A stretch of DNA of 64,000 bases, taken from the NCBI GenBank assembly GCA_041906145.1, contig JAYRJU010000002.1, positions 632,177-696,176 on the forward strand, in the 5' to 3' direction. Below the pieces are notes generated by a model that was given only the letters and a program-made list of their open reading frames with translations, ran no database searches and was not told the origin of the DNA. The DNA is from SHVO01 sp041906145 (GTDB lineage Bacteria; Pseudomonadota; Alphaproteobacteria; Rhodospirillales; Rhodospirillaceae). Made by a program: the position numbers and the translations under genes. Position 1 is the stretch's first letter. Each line of letters begins with the position of its first letter. Positions 18,038 through 27,524 of the stretch are shown piece by piece.

Positions 18038-18267
18038 GCAAACCTCCCCTGGTGATGCAAAGAGCTTAGAGAAGGCCCGCGCCGTCTCCAAGGCCGGCCG
18101 GCGGGCTGGTTCAACGCGCGGAATGAGCCGCTAACGCGCGGAATCGCCTAAGTTTTTAGGTTTTGCCGGTTGGGTTGACTTTCCCCCGCCCAAGCTTCAT
18201 CTTCCGGCCCGCCTCGAGGCCTCTCGTAAGAGAAAAGCGCGTGATTTCAGCGCGCTGCCGGCCCAGG

Positions 18268-18359
<92 letters not shown>

Positions 18360-18502
18360 AGCGGCGTTTCAGAACGTGCCAGCGCGTTCAAACTTTCCTA
18401 AAAAGCCAACAAAACGGGCCATATTTGGCTTCCCGGCGTTTCTGTCCGTATCCTAGAATCCCATTTTATGTTGTGGGTAGCTAATAGGGTTTGGCGGACA
18501 AA

Positions 18503-19714
18503 ATGCCGAAAACAGTCAATAAGCTCACCGATCTCAAAATCCGTAAACTGTCAGACGCGGGGCTCTACTCCGACGGGGGAGGCTTGTACCTGCAGGTGAC
18601 GAGGAACGCGGCCAAATCTTGGATTTTCAAATTCAGCTTGCGCGGACGGTCGAGAGAAATGGGGTTAGGCTCCCTCTCGACTGTTTCACTTGCGGAGGCA
18701 CGCGAACTTGCGCGCGCAGCAAAGCGCACCTGCTCAGAGGGTAAAGATCCGATTGAAGAACGCCAGCGCGCGCGCCAACACGAAGAAGTTGCCGCCGTTG
18801 GATTTATGGACTGCGCGCACAAGTATATCGCCTCGCACAGTGCAGCATGGCGCAATAAGAAGCATGCTGCTCAGTGGCTGTCGACGCTGGAAACGTACGT
18901 CGCACCGTACGTCGCCGGCGTGCCAGTGCAGAAAATCGACGTCGAAACTGTATTAAAGATTCTGGAGAAAATTTGGTCCTCGAAGCCCGAAACCGCGCGG
19001 CGGGTACGGGGGCGGATTGAAAACGTATTGGACTGGGCCAAAGTCCGAGGTTACCGCGAGGGTGAGAATCCTGCGCGCTGGAGGGGACATCTCGAGATGC
19101 TTTTGCCCGCTGTATCGAAAAGCCGCGCGGTGAAGCATCACTCCGCCTTGCCCTTTAAAGACATACCGCGGTTCATGAAGGAATTGCGCACGCGTGACGG
19201 CGCAGCCAGCAAGGCTCTTGAATTTCTTATTCTCACAGCCGCGCGCACTGGCGAAGTGTTAGGGGCTAAGACTTCGGAAATTTTTCTCGGCGAGCGGATG
19301 TGGGTCGTGCCTGCACATCGAATGAAGGCCGGAAAAGAGCATCGCGTGCCGTTAAGCGAAACAGCAGCGAAGCTGGCAGCACTTCAGATCGGGCAAGGTG
19401 ATGGTTATGTTTTTCGCTCAGGCAACAGCTCTGATGCCTTAAGCAACATGGCCCTGTTGGCTGTCCTAAAAAGAATGGGGCACGGAAACATAACCGTGCA
19501 TGGGTTCAGATCTACATTTCGTGACTGGGCGGCGGAATGCACTAATTACCCCCGTGAGGTTGTCGAAATGGCGTTAGCGCATACGATCGAAAATCGTGTA
19601 GAAGCGGCATATAGACGGGGTGACTTATACGAAAAGCGCGTCCAGCTGATGCGCGAATGGGAAGCATATTGTGGAACAGCGAATTCAAACGTCGTGCTGT
19701 TCGTGGGCGCGTGA
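18503..19714 (+). CDS. Tyrosine-recombinase integrase, P4 type
   Basis: A 403-residue site-specific recombinase predicted to integrate the island at the tRNA-Ser. The N-terminal arm-binding DUF4102 domain (KLTDLKIRKLSDAGLYSDGG) covers about residues 5-90, with a core-binding domain at about 100-200. The catalytic residues are complete: Arg248 in AARTGEVLG, the HGFR box with Arg336, His360 in ALAHTIE and the nucleophile Tyr370 in EAAYRRGD. An in-frame TTG lies four codons upstream (18491). The gene points away from the tRNA and overlaps the next gene by GTGA. Confidence 0.95.
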   Translation: MPKTVNKLTDLKIRKLSDAGLYSDGGGLYLQVTRNAAKSWIFKFSLRGRSREMGLGSLSTVSLAEARELARAAKRTCSEGKDPIEERQRARQHEEVAAVGFMDCAHKYIASHSAAWRNKKHAAQWLSTLETYVAPYVAGVPVQKIDVETVLKILEKIWSSKPETARRVRGRIENVLDWAKVRGYREGENPARWRGHLEMLLPAVSKSRAVKHHSALPFKDIPRFMKELRTRDGAASKALEFLILTAARTGEVLGAKTSEIFLGERMWVVPAHRMKAGKEHRVPLSETAAKLAALQIGQGDGYVFRSGNSSDALSNMALLAVLKRMGHGNITVHGFRSTFRDWAAECTNYPREVVEMALAHTIENRVEAAYRRGDLYEKRVQLMREWEAYCGTANSNVVLFVGA

Positions 19715-20421
19715 CGGCGGGAAGTCTAGTACTTCGCTTGGGTTCCAACGCGCCGGCACAGGCTGCAGCGGCGGCTGCTTGCTCTTCTTTGGTCTTGCGG
19801 GAAGGCGTATCGTTCGCTGCCGCTTGTGAAATCGTTACTGCATGGTTGGTTTACGCCAGGAGCGTTGTCGAACAGGCCCACGCTCCTGTGCCGCCGACGA
19901 AACGTGCCAGGCAGCTTTCTACTCTCGCGAAGCAGAGCAGGGATCTTGCCCAAAGCATCGCCGCGTTCGAAGATCATGTGCCCGTCGCATTTGACGTTGC
20001 TTTAGGCATCAAACAGGGCGCAGGCCTAGAACTATACCGCAGTGGCAGCGCGGAATTTCTCCAGGTCACACGGGAAAATTTGCAAAAGCTTAGTGCCGCG
20101 CTAGAGGCCTGCATTGCGGACGCATCCTCGCTTCAGACGCTACGAAGCCCTGCTGCCGATAAGCACGATCTCGCGAACGACCTCTCCGCGATATTCGTTT
20201 ACCTGACGGCCGTCGCTCCAGCGCGACGCAATCAATCCGTAAAGCACGATCCTGGTAAACCATATGGGCCCTTTTGGGCATTCGCTGAGATCCTCTGGGT
20301 TGCGCTATTCGGGACCGTCTACGGCTTGGACAATGCTCTCAAGGAGAGAACAGCAGTTCCGTTTACGTGGCTGGACAGCCACTTAAGGACATATGGAGAA
20401 AATCTGCCGCGTCCGGGCTGA
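19711..20421 (+). CDS. Island protein of unknown function
   Basis: About 236 residues from a GTG overlapping the integrase stop (GTGA at 19711-19714); the frame stays open upstream to 19657 inside the integrase. The protein is Ala-rich and mostly helical, with a central segment KRARQLSTLAKQSRDLAQSI and a Trp-rich patch (GPFWAFAEILWVALFGTVYG) near residue 195. I see no catalytic motif and do not recognise a family. The tight coupling to int suggests it belongs to the mobility module. Confidence 0.65.
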   Translation: MTAGSLVLRLGSNAPAQAAAAAACSSLVLREGVSFAAACEIVTAWLVYARSVVEQAHAPVPPTKRARQLSTLAKQSRDLAQSIAAFEDHVPVAFDVALGIKQGAGLELYRSGSAEFLQVTRENLQKLSAALEACIADASSLQTLRSPAADKHDLANDLSAIFVYLTAVAPARRNQSVKHDPGKPYGPFWAFAEILWVALFGTVYGLDNALKERTAVPFTWLDSHLRTYGENLPRPG

Positions 20422-20496
20422 TTTTCTCCATACCGAAATTTATCGCCAATTGAGTTGATGGGTAGGTATACGGGCTACGAAGAGGAACAGCCTGTG

Positions 20497-20736
20497 ATGC
20501 CTAGCGAGTGCACTGCAACTTCTGAGACCAGCCTTCCGAATCTGGCTGTGACGATCGCCGCTGCATGCGAACTCGTATCTGTTAGCCGAACCACGATGTA
20601 CCGAGAGATCGCGTCTGGACGCATTCGCGCCGTGAAAGCGCGCGGACGCACTTTGATCCTTGTTGATTCCTTGAAGGCTTGGCTGACGGCGCTTCCGTCT
20701 GCCGCAAATATTCGCGGCAAGACGGAAGAGCCTTAG
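20497..20736 (+). CDS. Small helix-turn-helix protein, excisionase/AlpA-like
   Basis: About 79 residues from the ATG at 20497; the frame is open to 20455. The core LAVTIAAACELVSVSRTTMYREIASGRIRAVKARGRTL, seen as a MerR-type HTH, is typical of DNA-binding excisionase domains: an HTH followed by a short wing and the LIL strand. Next to an integrase, such proteins usually serve as recombination directionality factors or transcriptional switches; that role is inference. Confidence 0.75.
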   Translation: MPSECTATSETSLPNLAVTIAAACELVSVSRTTMYREIASGRIRAVKARGRTLILVDSLKAWLTALPSAANIRGKTEEP

Positions 20737-21047
20737 TCATCACGAGCTCTGCGGGCGGGGGACCAACGCTGGCGCAGATCGACGTACGGGCTACCAGGGG
20801 GAGTGACCATAGCCCAAACCGCGGTCCGATAGGCGCGAGCGGGGTCACCGGCGGTTCGATTGCCGTCGAAAGTAGGCGCCAAGCTGATCGAAATCGACTT
20901 CTGATCAGCACCTGATGCGACGGGCGGCTCCGGGGAGCACTTGCACGCAGAAGGGACGGACCGTCCTCACCGCCGGTGGGGATGGTCGTCCTATACCTTC
21001 GCTCTGGGCTCACCTAAGAGCATTACCATCTTGATCGCAGTTAGTGA
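20737..21047. other. Intergenic stretch with no recognised feature
   Basis: About 310 bp between the two small HTH genes. I see no convincing gene, RNA or strong hairpin. GC-rich short repeats around 20935-20990 do not form a clear terminator. Confidence 0.4.
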
Positions 21048-21260
21048 GTGACGGGAAAACTGCCTGTGGAACGCGAAGCATTTAAAAGCCTCCTCGGTGC
21101 TGCATTGATGGCATCGAACGAGCTTGCCGCCGTCTGTGGTGTCTCTCGCGTCACTGTGTGGAAGTGGCTTCACGGCCGGCTTCCTATTCCTGCCTACGCG
21201 GAAACTATTGTGAAGCAGCGACTCGCGCTTCTGAAGTTGGCCGCGATTAGCCGCAGGTAA
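21048..21260 (+). CDS. Small HTH protein of Cro/transposase-regulator size
   Basis: Seventy residues from a GTG at 21048 (another GTG at 21066 is possible). The sequence ASNELAAVCGVSRVTVWKWL is a plain helix-turn-helix. A short basic tail follows. It is probably a regulator of the island replication genes downstream; no target can be read from the sequence. Confidence 0.65.
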   Translation: MTGKLPVEREAFKSLLGAALMASNELAAVCGVSRVTVWKWLHGRLPIPAYAETIVKQRLALLKLAAISRR

Positions 21261-21306
21261 GGACACCTCGGCACCATCTTCGCGGAGTAGCACGTGCGCG
21301 CGCGTC

Positions 21307-21597
21307 ATGGGGTTAAGGAGAAAACAGGTGCGCCGAACGAAAGTGTGGTTTGCAGACAGCCAAACTTGGGACCGCCTGCGATGCGGAGCTCGGACTCGGG
21401 CTGGTGGGTGTTGCCGTGCGCAACCAGTTTTAGATGTCGTAACCAAGTCACCAAAAAACGGCCGTTGTAAGCTTCACGGAGGCCTCTCTACTGGGCCTCG
21501 GACCAAGGACGGATTGCAACGCACTCTGGAGGCGATGCGGATTGGTCGCCAGGCGCGACGCAAAATTACCTGTGACCCAGGCGGCGGACCACGTTAA
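21307..21597 (+). CDS. HGGxSTG-motif mobile-element protein
   Basis: A 96-residue basic protein with paired cysteines (RCGARTRAGGCCRAQ) followed by CKLHGGLSTGPRTKDGLQR. The HGG-STG-P-T signature marks a family common in prophages and integrative elements; its function is not established. The Cys/His arrangement suggests a small metal-bound fold. It lies between the HTH gene and the primase. Confidence 0.75.
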   Translation: MGLRRKQVRRTKVWFADSQTWDRLRCGARTRAGGCCRAQPVLDVVTKSPKNGRCKLHGGLSTGPRTKDGLQRTLEAMRIGRQARRKITCDPGGGPR

Positions 21598-21925
21598 GCG
21601 GATCATGCATCCGCCCAGTGCGAAGGAAAAAGCTTGAGTTCCGGAACTATCCGGCAGGGTCCCGATCACTACCCCCAGAACTACCCCTACCGCAGTCGCA
21701 TCGATATCGACCGATGTACACCTTGACTGTGGGGCCAGGACGGATACAACGAAACGATCTGATCTACGGACGTCGGCAGTGCCGCCCTCCCTAGGACTGA
21801 TGAGCTTTTAATCCCTTCTCGGGGTGGCCATCTGTTTTGGGAGGTACGTCCCAGTCATGGTCTCTCCGCTTCAGGAGCGCCATGATGCAAGGTTTTCCTC
21901 CTCATTTTTCCCCAACGAGGTGCTT
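21598..21925. other. Leader region upstream of the primase-helicase pair
   Basis: About 330 bp without a supported gene. The frame of the primase is open back to 21824, but the first codons give no family-like sequence. The region may hold the promoter of the replication genes; no clear iteron array or origin repeats were seen. Confidence 0.35.
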
Positions 21926-22804
21926 ATGAGCACCGCGCAGCGTCTTGTGATTGCCTTAGGCGGCCAGTGGCACGGGGGCTATGGGTACGTTCGGTGCGTG
22001 GCCCACGACGACGGCAGACCTTCCCTTCGCTTGCGCGATAGCGAATCCGGGATCCTACTCGTGCACTGTCACGCTGGGTGTGCTCCGGAGACCATCCTCG
22101 GTCGCCTGAGATCCCAGCACCTCTTTGACGGTCAGGACACGCCGGATGCCGCCGAGGAAGTCCGCAAGCGCAAAGCGGAGAAGGCCGCTCGGGATGCAAA
22201 CACTGCGCGCTCGGTAAAGTATATTTGGTCCCGGTGCACGTCCGCGACTAACAGCGCGACCACACGCTATCTGCGTATCGGGCGCGGTATCACCCTCGAA
22301 ATTCCGCCATCGATCCGTCATCACAGCAGCCTACGTCATCCGCACGACAACAAAAAATACCACTGCATGGTGGCCGGCGTGCAGGGCCCCGACCGCTTGA
22401 TCCATGGGCTGCATCGCACATTCATCACCGCTGACGGCAAGAAAACCAGCCACGCGTATTCAAAGTTCGCACTCGGCGCGTTGTCTGGCGGAGCGGTGCG
22501 GCTCGCTGCGGCCGCGGAAACAATGGCCGTCGGCGAAGGCATCGAAACATGCCTCTCGTTTATGGAGTGGCATAAGATTCCGACATGGGCCGCACTGTCC
22601 ACGTCTGGCCTGCGCTCGGTCGTTCTCCCCGACATTTGCCGCACCGTGCACATCGCCGTCGACAACGACGACAATGACGCCGGGGAAATCGCCGCCTACG
22701 CCGCGGCTGAGCGGTTTCAGAAGGAAGGCCGCGAGGTCGTGTTCGACTTCCCGCCCGAAGGTTTCAAAGACTGGAACGATTACCTGGTGGCCCATGCCGG
22801 ATAG
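21926..22804 (+). CDS. Toprim-domain primase-like protein
   Basis: A 292-residue protein from the ATG at 21926, which has a CGAGG ribosome site. The N-terminal part has a zinc-ribbon-like region (VRCVAHDDGRPSLRLRD and LVHCHAGCAPE) resembling the CHC2 finger of primases. The C-terminal half is a Toprim fold, with MAVGEGIETCLSF (Glu) and AVDNDDNDAGE (acidic cluster). Together these predict synthesis of RNA primers for element replication. The stop overlaps the start of the helicase by 11 bp, the usual arrangement of a primase-helicase pair in phages and satellites. Confidence 0.87.
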   Translation: MSTAQRLVIALGGQWHGGYGYVRCVAHDDGRPSLRLRDSESGILLVHCHAGCAPETILGRLRSQHLFDGQDTPDAAEEVRKRKAEKAARDANTARSVKYIWSRCTSATNSATTRYLRIGRGITLEIPPSIRHHSSLRHPHDNKKYHCMVAGVQGPDRLIHGLHRTFITADGKKTSHAYSKFALGALSGGAVRLAAAAETMAVGEGIETCLSFMEWHKIPTWAALSTSGLRSVVLPDICRTVHIAVDNDDNDAGEIAAYAAAERFQKEGREVVFDFPPEGFKDWNDYLVAHAG

Positions 22805-24341
22805 CGGAGACCTGTTTAACGCTCTTGAGCAATCAACGGCGCTCCGGTCCGTGCGCACCATGCGCCCGTATCAGGTGGAGGGGATCGACCGGCTGCGCGA
22901 GCTGCTGCGCGCGGGTGTAACTCGGATCCTGTTCTACCTTCCGACCGGCGCCGGGAAGACCGAGGTGGCCGGCGAAATCTTCAAGGGCGCTGTCGAGAAA
23001 GGCAAGCGCGCCCTGTTCGTGTGCCATCGCATTGAGCTGGTAAAGAACGCCTCGGAACGCTTCACGTCCCTGGGAATAGGTCACGGTATTATTCAGGGCG
23101 AGAACACCCGTTCAACGTGGCAGGGCATCCTCGTGTGCTCGATCCAGACACTATCCCGCCGCATGGTGGATGACGCGGACCTTATCATCGTTGACGAGGC
23201 CCACCGCTGCGCGGCCTCCCGCGATTATCTGAAGCTGTTCGCCCGCTTCAAGGACATCCCTATCATCGGCCTATCAGCGACGCCGTTCGCGAAGGGCCTG
23301 GCCAAAGAGCATGAAACCATCGGTGGCCCGCTGTTCCAGGACATGGTCATCGGCGCCACTATCCCCGACCTGATCCGGGACGGCTATCTGGTCGATTGCG
23401 ACATCTACGGCCCGAGTGAGCCCGACCTGTCGAACGTCAAGGTGGTGGCGGGCGATTACCACAAGGAACAGCTCGGCGAGGCTGTCGACCAGCCCAAGTT
23501 GGTGGGCGATATTGTCTCGCACTGGCTGAAGCTCGGTGGCGGCGAGCAGACCATTTGCTTCGCGACGAACATCGCGCACTCCAAGCACATCACCGAAGAA
23601 TTCCAGAAAGCCGGCGTCGCTGCCGCTCATATCGACGCCTATACCCCTGAATTCGAGCGCGTGCGCATCATCCGCGCCTTCCGCGCCGGCGACGTCACGG
23701 TGCTCTCGAACGTCGGTGTCCTATGCGAGGGCTTCGATTGCCCGGCGGCCGCAGTTATGATCCTGGCCCGCCCCACGAAAAGCCTGATCCTCTACATCCA
23801 GATGGCGGGCCGTGTGCTGCGCCCGGCGCCGGGGAAAGGCCGGGCCTTAATCCTAGACCACTCCGGAACGGCCAAGCGTCTGGGGTTCCCTACGGATGAA
23901 CTGCCTCTGGAGCTCGATGACGGGAAGCCGAAGCTTACTCGCGGCAGCGCAGCACGTGAGCGGACGGCGCTCCCAAAAATCTGCGTGAAATGTTCATTCC
24001 TGAAACCGGCGAAGGTGCACGCGTGCCCGGCTTGTGGGTTCAAGCCTGAGCGCAAATGCGAGGTCGAGGTGGAACAGGGCGCCCTTACGAAAATGAGCCG
24101 CGGGAAGCCTTCCGTGCTCACGGCCCAGCAGAAAGCCGCCTTCTACGCTGAATTGAAGGGACTCGCGGAAGAGCGTGGCAAGCCGCACTCTTGGGTGCTA
24201 GCCAACTACCGCTCACGCACCAATGAATGGCCTGCGAACCGATACGTGCGGGCGGCGCCTCCGTCAGATGAGACCCGACGTTACGTAAAGCATCGGGAAA
24301 TCAAATTCGCGCACGCCACCAAAAGAATTCGCAAAGCATAG
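22794..24341 (+). CDS. SF2 DEAH helicase
   Basis: A 515-residue superfamily 2 helicase starting at the ATG at 22794, 11 bp inside the primase stop. The frame is open far upstream, but only this start gives a family-like N terminus. Motifs are a Q-like RPYQVEGIDRL, Walker A LPTGAGKT (about 49-56), DEAH at 134-137 in LIIVDEAHR, motif III GLSATPF, and motif VI with QMAGRVLRP. A C-terminal four-Cys zinc ribbon (CVKC ... CPAC) adds a DNA-binding element. With the primase it makes a plausible replication module for the excised island. Confidence 0.93.
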   Translation: MPDSGDLFNALEQSTALRSVRTMRPYQVEGIDRLRELLRAGVTRILFYLPTGAGKTEVAGEIFKGAVEKGKRALFVCHRIELVKNASERFTSLGIGHGIIQGENTRSTWQGILVCSIQTLSRRMVDDADLIIVDEAHRCAASRDYLKLFARFKDIPIIGLSATPFAKGLAKEHETIGGPLFQDMVIGATIPDLIRDGYLVDCDIYGPSEPDLSNVKVVAGDYHKEQLGEAVDQPKLVGDIVSHWLKLGGGEQTICFATNIAHSKHITEEFQKAGVAAAHIDAYTPEFERVRIIRAFRAGDVTVLSNVGVLCEGFDCPAAAVMILARPTKSLILYIQMAGRVLRPAPGKGRALILDHSGTAKRLGFPTDELPLELDDGKPKLTRGSAARERTALPKICVKCSFLKPAKVHACPACGFKPERKCEVEVEQGALTKMSRGKPSVLTAQQKAAFYAELKGLAEERGKPHSWVLANYRSRTNEWPANRYVRAAPPSDETRRYVKHREIKFAHATKRIRKA

Positions 24342-24449
24342 AGCCGTCACCCAGCGGATTGGATGTCCGCCCTTCAAGTACATGGGAGCCGCGAAACAAC
24401 GCCAATCTGCGCGAGTGCTGTTTATACCCGCAACCCTACCCCAACCCCC

Positions 24450-24659
24450 CTAGCACTCGGTTCCCCATACCAACTCCCGGGGGGAGGCGCCCTGTCCGAG
24501 GGCCTTCAGCATCGCTTCACCTTCTGCCGCCGCATGAGGGTCGCCGTGGCGCCTCATGGACTCGATATGTGCGTCGATAAAGCCTTCCAATCGTTCGGGG
24601 GTGAACGGCCCCCCATAGGCCTTCTCATAACTTTGCAAAATTAGCTGTAGGTCAGTCAC
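24450..24659 (-). CDS. Small protein of unknown function
   Basis: Sixty-nine residues from a GTG at 24659; the frame is open to 24887, but the upstream part does not look coding. The protein (LILQSYEKAYGGPFTPERLE, then an IDAHIESMRRHGD helix) is amphipathic and acidic-basic balanced, like small phage or island accessory proteins. Unrecognised. It is on the opposite strand to the helicase. Confidence 0.45.
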   Translation of the reverse strand: MTDLQLILQSYEKAYGGPFTPERLEGFIDAHIESMRRHGDPHAAAEGEAMLKALGQGASPRELVWGTEC

Positions 24660-24817
24660 GGCGTGCTCCCGATTGCTACTGGCCCATCGGAAAATTGGCT
24701 GGGAGCCGCGCCAAGCGGCCCGGAAAAGCCCAATCGTCGACACCAACCATTGTCGCTTATTGACGGTCAGCTTTAAAGCGACAATTATTTCAGTGTCGAT
24801 ATCCTCGGGGGTTAAGC

Positions 24818-25132
24818 ATGAGGCAATTCCTTTTGTTGGCGCTTGGGGTCGCAGTTCCCGTTTTCGTCGCGAGAGGGGGCAGTTCATATATCTTCGCTGC
24901 CAGTGTTAGCGGCACCGGGGTTGTTTTCTGCCTTATCAATGCTGCTTTAATCACATTTTTTGTTCGCCGTCGGGCCCCGGAGGCATGGCAAGCGGGAGAG
25001 TGGGAAATGACTGCTGGCACGGGAGTCGTCCCCAGGTGGGTTTCGGAGCTCGGCTTAGTTGGTATTGGCCTCATCCCTGGTGGAATCTTCGTAGCCCTGC
25101 TGGTAGCGACCGAAGTGATCGCAAAATTATGA
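24818..25132 (+). CDS. Small integral membrane protein
   Basis: A 104-residue protein with three hydrophobic segments: about 3-18, about 27-48 and about 78-100. A basic loop (FVRRRAPEAW) follows the second. The ATG at 24818 has GGGGGTTAAGC ahead of it. Unrecognised; possibly a phage-like holin or accessory membrane protein, but no specific motif supports that. Confidence 0.5.
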   Translation: MRQFLLLALGVAVPVFVARGGSSYIFAASVSGTGVVFCLINAALITFFVRRRAPEAWQAGEWEMTAGTGVVPRWVSELGLVGIGLIPGGIFVALLVATEVIAKL

Positions 25133-25246
25133 CGTCGGTTTAGATAGCTGCCGTGTATGATGTCGCCGCCTCAACTGGGTCGACATTGGTCATTTTGATG
25201 CTTTAAAGCGGTGGGTCAATAAGCGTCGCTAAGCTTCCCTGCCCAG

Positions 25247-25480
25247 ATGGGCGATATCCGGGAAGCGTTCGCATCTAATCTTCGTCGGCTTCGGCACGCG
25301 AGAGGATTGTCTCAAGAAGAGCTGGCAGACCTCGCCGGTGTGAATAGGTCGTATATGAGCAAACTTGAGCGGGCGGGAAGCTACGCCGGCCTCGAGATAA
25401 TAGAGAAGATCGCTACTGTGCTTGACGTTCACCCGACAGAACTCCTGTTAGATCCACCGAAGCGGCGTCCGCCCAAGTGA
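25247..25480 (+). CDS. XRE-family transcriptional regulator
   Basis: A 77-residue single-domain Cro/C1-type DNA-binding protein. The HTH is LRRLRHARGLSQEELADLAG with recognition helix NRSYMSKLER, followed by the LEIIEKIATVLDVHPTELL dimer helix. It is likely an island repressor or a regulator of the flanking genes. Confidence 0.9.
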   Translation: MGDIREAFASNLRRLRHARGLSQEELADLAGVNRSYMSKLERAGSYAGLEIIEKIATVLDVHPTELLLDPPKRRPPK

Positions 25481-25570
25481 CGCACCTGCGGTGGCATCAG
25501 TGAAACGTGGGAGCGGACAGACTTTAGAATCGCGCGCCGCCTGCGTAGTCCGACACGTGGCCTGAGGGGC

Positions 25571-25915
25571 CTAACCAGCTCGGTACCACGCCGACTCGCT
25601 GATCCTAGTGGCTAGTGCCCAAAGAACCCCGCCGGAAATCCAGCCAAAAACTACGAGGAACGAAAATGGATGCTGGTAAAGCCAATCCATTATTTGATCG
25701 ATCCCGACGTACGCAGTTCGGCTCACGCAAGAGTCAAAAAGTGACTTAGTAATGGGCAGGGTGCAAACATCACCTTGATACCAAAATCCGAGCTTCAACC
25801 AATGGAATGCGGCCAGGAGCAGGTAAAAAAACGGCGAAACAAAAAGAACCATCGCTGGAATAGCGATGCAAACGACGAGCATTACCTCCTTCCATTCTCC
25901 GCGGGCAGTCTTCAT
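25571..25915 (-). CDS. Membrane protein of unknown function
   Basis: A 114-residue protein with an N-terminal membrane segment (residues 11-40) and a second near 85-105. Two cysteines in the loop (DVCTLPITKSLFDSCVS) suggest a disulfide on the periplasmic side. Unrecognised; the lower GC fits recently acquired DNA. Confidence 0.5.
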   Translation of the reverse strand: MKTARGEWKEVMLVVCIAIPAMVLFVSPFFYLLLAAFHWLKLGFWYQGDVCTLPITKSLFDSCVSRTAYVGIDQIMDWLYQHPFSFLVVFGWISGGVLWALATRISESAWYRAG

Positions 25916-26419
25916 TCAGTTGCGCCTATTGAGTGGATCCAGCCTCCAGCGTTGGTCGGCGTAGGCTCTCTGCGGTTTCGTTTGCCGCCAAAGAAACCCC
26001 GGGATGTGCGTCGAGAAAAATCGACGAGCACCGACCCACTCAAAGATAGAGAGGTCAGTTACCCAAAACCACGACGGTTTAAATCGGAATGAGAGTGGAC
26101 GCTCCTCGCAATGCCCTACGTGCTAGCTAGGCAGGAACGGAGGAGTCAGTAAGAGCACCCCGCCGAACTGCCAATGCCTTCGGGCTTTTATGCAGCGGTA
26201 CGCCAGCGGGCTTCCAGTAAGAGGTATCCTCGGAATGAAAACATTCGTTGTTCCAGGCGTTTAACGTATCCGCCACCTAACCATAGGTACCTTAGCTTCA
26301 AAATATAATTGCTATCGCAGTGCAGTTAGGAAGCGCGCACCGCTAACATTATTCCGTGTTTACCGTGGCGTTAACCCGCACAGGTAGTTAACCTCTCAGG
26401 CATGACGCGGGGAGGGACC
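25916..26419. other. Intergenic stretch with no recognised feature
   Basis: About 500 bp, AT-richer than the core. I see no supported gene or RNA. The promoter of the secreted-protein gene at 26420 presumably lies here. Confidence 0.35.
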
Positions 26420-26695
26420 ATGAAAATCGTCACCAGCATATTTGTTGCAACGGTGCTTTCTTCTGGGACCGGCGTTGCATTCGCAGCCAGTTCCTCATTC
26501 GGTGAGCTAGAGGTAGGAGGCTGGGTTGTCCAGGCTCTCCGAGACGACGCCACCAAAGCCTTTTCCTACTGCGCCGCCTTCCGTCAGCAAACCAACACTA
26601 AGTTTGTCTTCGCTATTGCTGGTGAAGGTTTCTCCGCAATTGCCTTCCAAGACGAAAGCTGGGGAGCGCCCGCAGGGTCCGACTTCCGTTCCTGA
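26420..26695 (+). pseudogene. Short secreted protein, probably a truncated gene
   Basis: Ninety-one residues with a good ribosome site (GGGAGGGACC) and a clear signal peptide (MKIVTSIFVATVLSSGTGVAFA). The mature part VGGWVVQALRDDATKAFSYC, then FVFAIAGEGFSAIAF, resembles from memory the first third of a larger alphaproteobacterial secreted family. The reading frame ends early, 10 bp before the S1/P1 nuclease. I treat it as a 3'-truncated gene; a genuine short protein is the alternative. Confidence 0.45.
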
Positions 26696-26705
26696 GGTGT
26701 TGGCG

Positions 26706-27524
26706 ATGCGCGTCCCTCTTGGCCTCCTCGCATTAACGACGCTGCTACTCGCGCCTTCGTCCGTTTCCGCCTGGGGGCGCGATGGCCACCGGGCAGTCTG
26801 CCTCATTGCATGGGACGCGATCGATGATCCTAGTCGGCAGCAAATCAAGAATCTGCTCGATATAGAGACCCGGGAACAGTTTGCCGACGACTGCAATTGG
26901 GCAGATGACATTCGGCGTGATAGGGGGGAGACCGCCTCCTGGCACTTTATGGATGCCTCGCCGGGTAAGGACATTCATATGGGAAGGGACTGTCCTGCCA
27001 ATAAATGTGTCGTTGGCCAAATTGAACGTACAACGGCTTTGCTTCGAGGGCCCGCTTCTAAGCAGGAGAAGGCCGAAGCCCTAAAGTTTCTGGCCCATTT
27101 CGTGGGCGACCTCCATCAACCGCTTCACATAGCCGTTGCGGGCGATCAGGGCGGAAACAATATCCGCGTCAGATTTCAGGGGAAGCTGACCAATCTCCAC
27201 TCAGTCTGGGATTCCCGCATTCTTGAGGCGGGATCAATGGTGGGCGAGGATGGCGTGACGTCGATACTTCGGGACGCTGCAAAAGCTAAAGGGCCCAATC
27301 GACGTGCCTCCCAAGATCCGATGGTATGGGCACGCGAAACTCATCGCATCGCCTTGGCGCCGGCGACGGCCTACGTGGGAGCGCCAGCCGAGTTAGATTT
27401 GGACGACAACTACATTCGTCAAAACTATCCGGTGGCTATTCAGCAAATTAAGAGAGCCGGTATACGGCTCGGCCGTCTTCTAAGGGCTGTCCTGCCGCGT
27501 CAGGCGATAGTGTTCACGCCGTAA
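26706..27524 (+). CDS. S1/P1-type single-strand nuclease, secreted
   Basis: A 272-residue zinc nuclease. The signal peptide ends at SVSA, leaving Trp as the mature N-terminal residue (WGRDGHRAV), which in this family supplies a zinc ligand. The remaining ligands are in WADDIRR, ASWHFMD, LAHFVGDLHQPLH and GGNNIRV, with NLHSVWD. It would degrade single-stranded DNA and RNA outside the cytoplasm. The start at 26706 has GAGGTG ahead. The 3' end overlaps the convergent serine recombinase by 11 bp. Confidence 0.93.
   Translation: MRVPLGLLALTTLLLAPSSVSAWGRDGHRAVCLIAWDAIDDPSRQQIKNLLDIETREQFADDCNWADDIRRDRGETASWHFMDASPGKDIHMGRDCPANKCVVGQIERTTALLRGPASKQEKAEALKFLAHFVGDLHQPLHIAVAGDQGGNNIRVRFQGKLTNLHSVWDSRILEAGSMVGEDGVTSILRDAAKAKGPNRRASQDPMVWARETHRIALAPATAYVGAPAELDLDDNYIRQNYPVAIQQIKRAGIRLGRLLRAVLPRQAIVFTP

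Noticed and set aside
22404..22793. In-frame N-terminal extension of the helicase
   Set aside because: It lies wholly inside the primase gene; the sequence is Ser/Arg-rich and unlike any helicase start. The ATG at 22794 is better.
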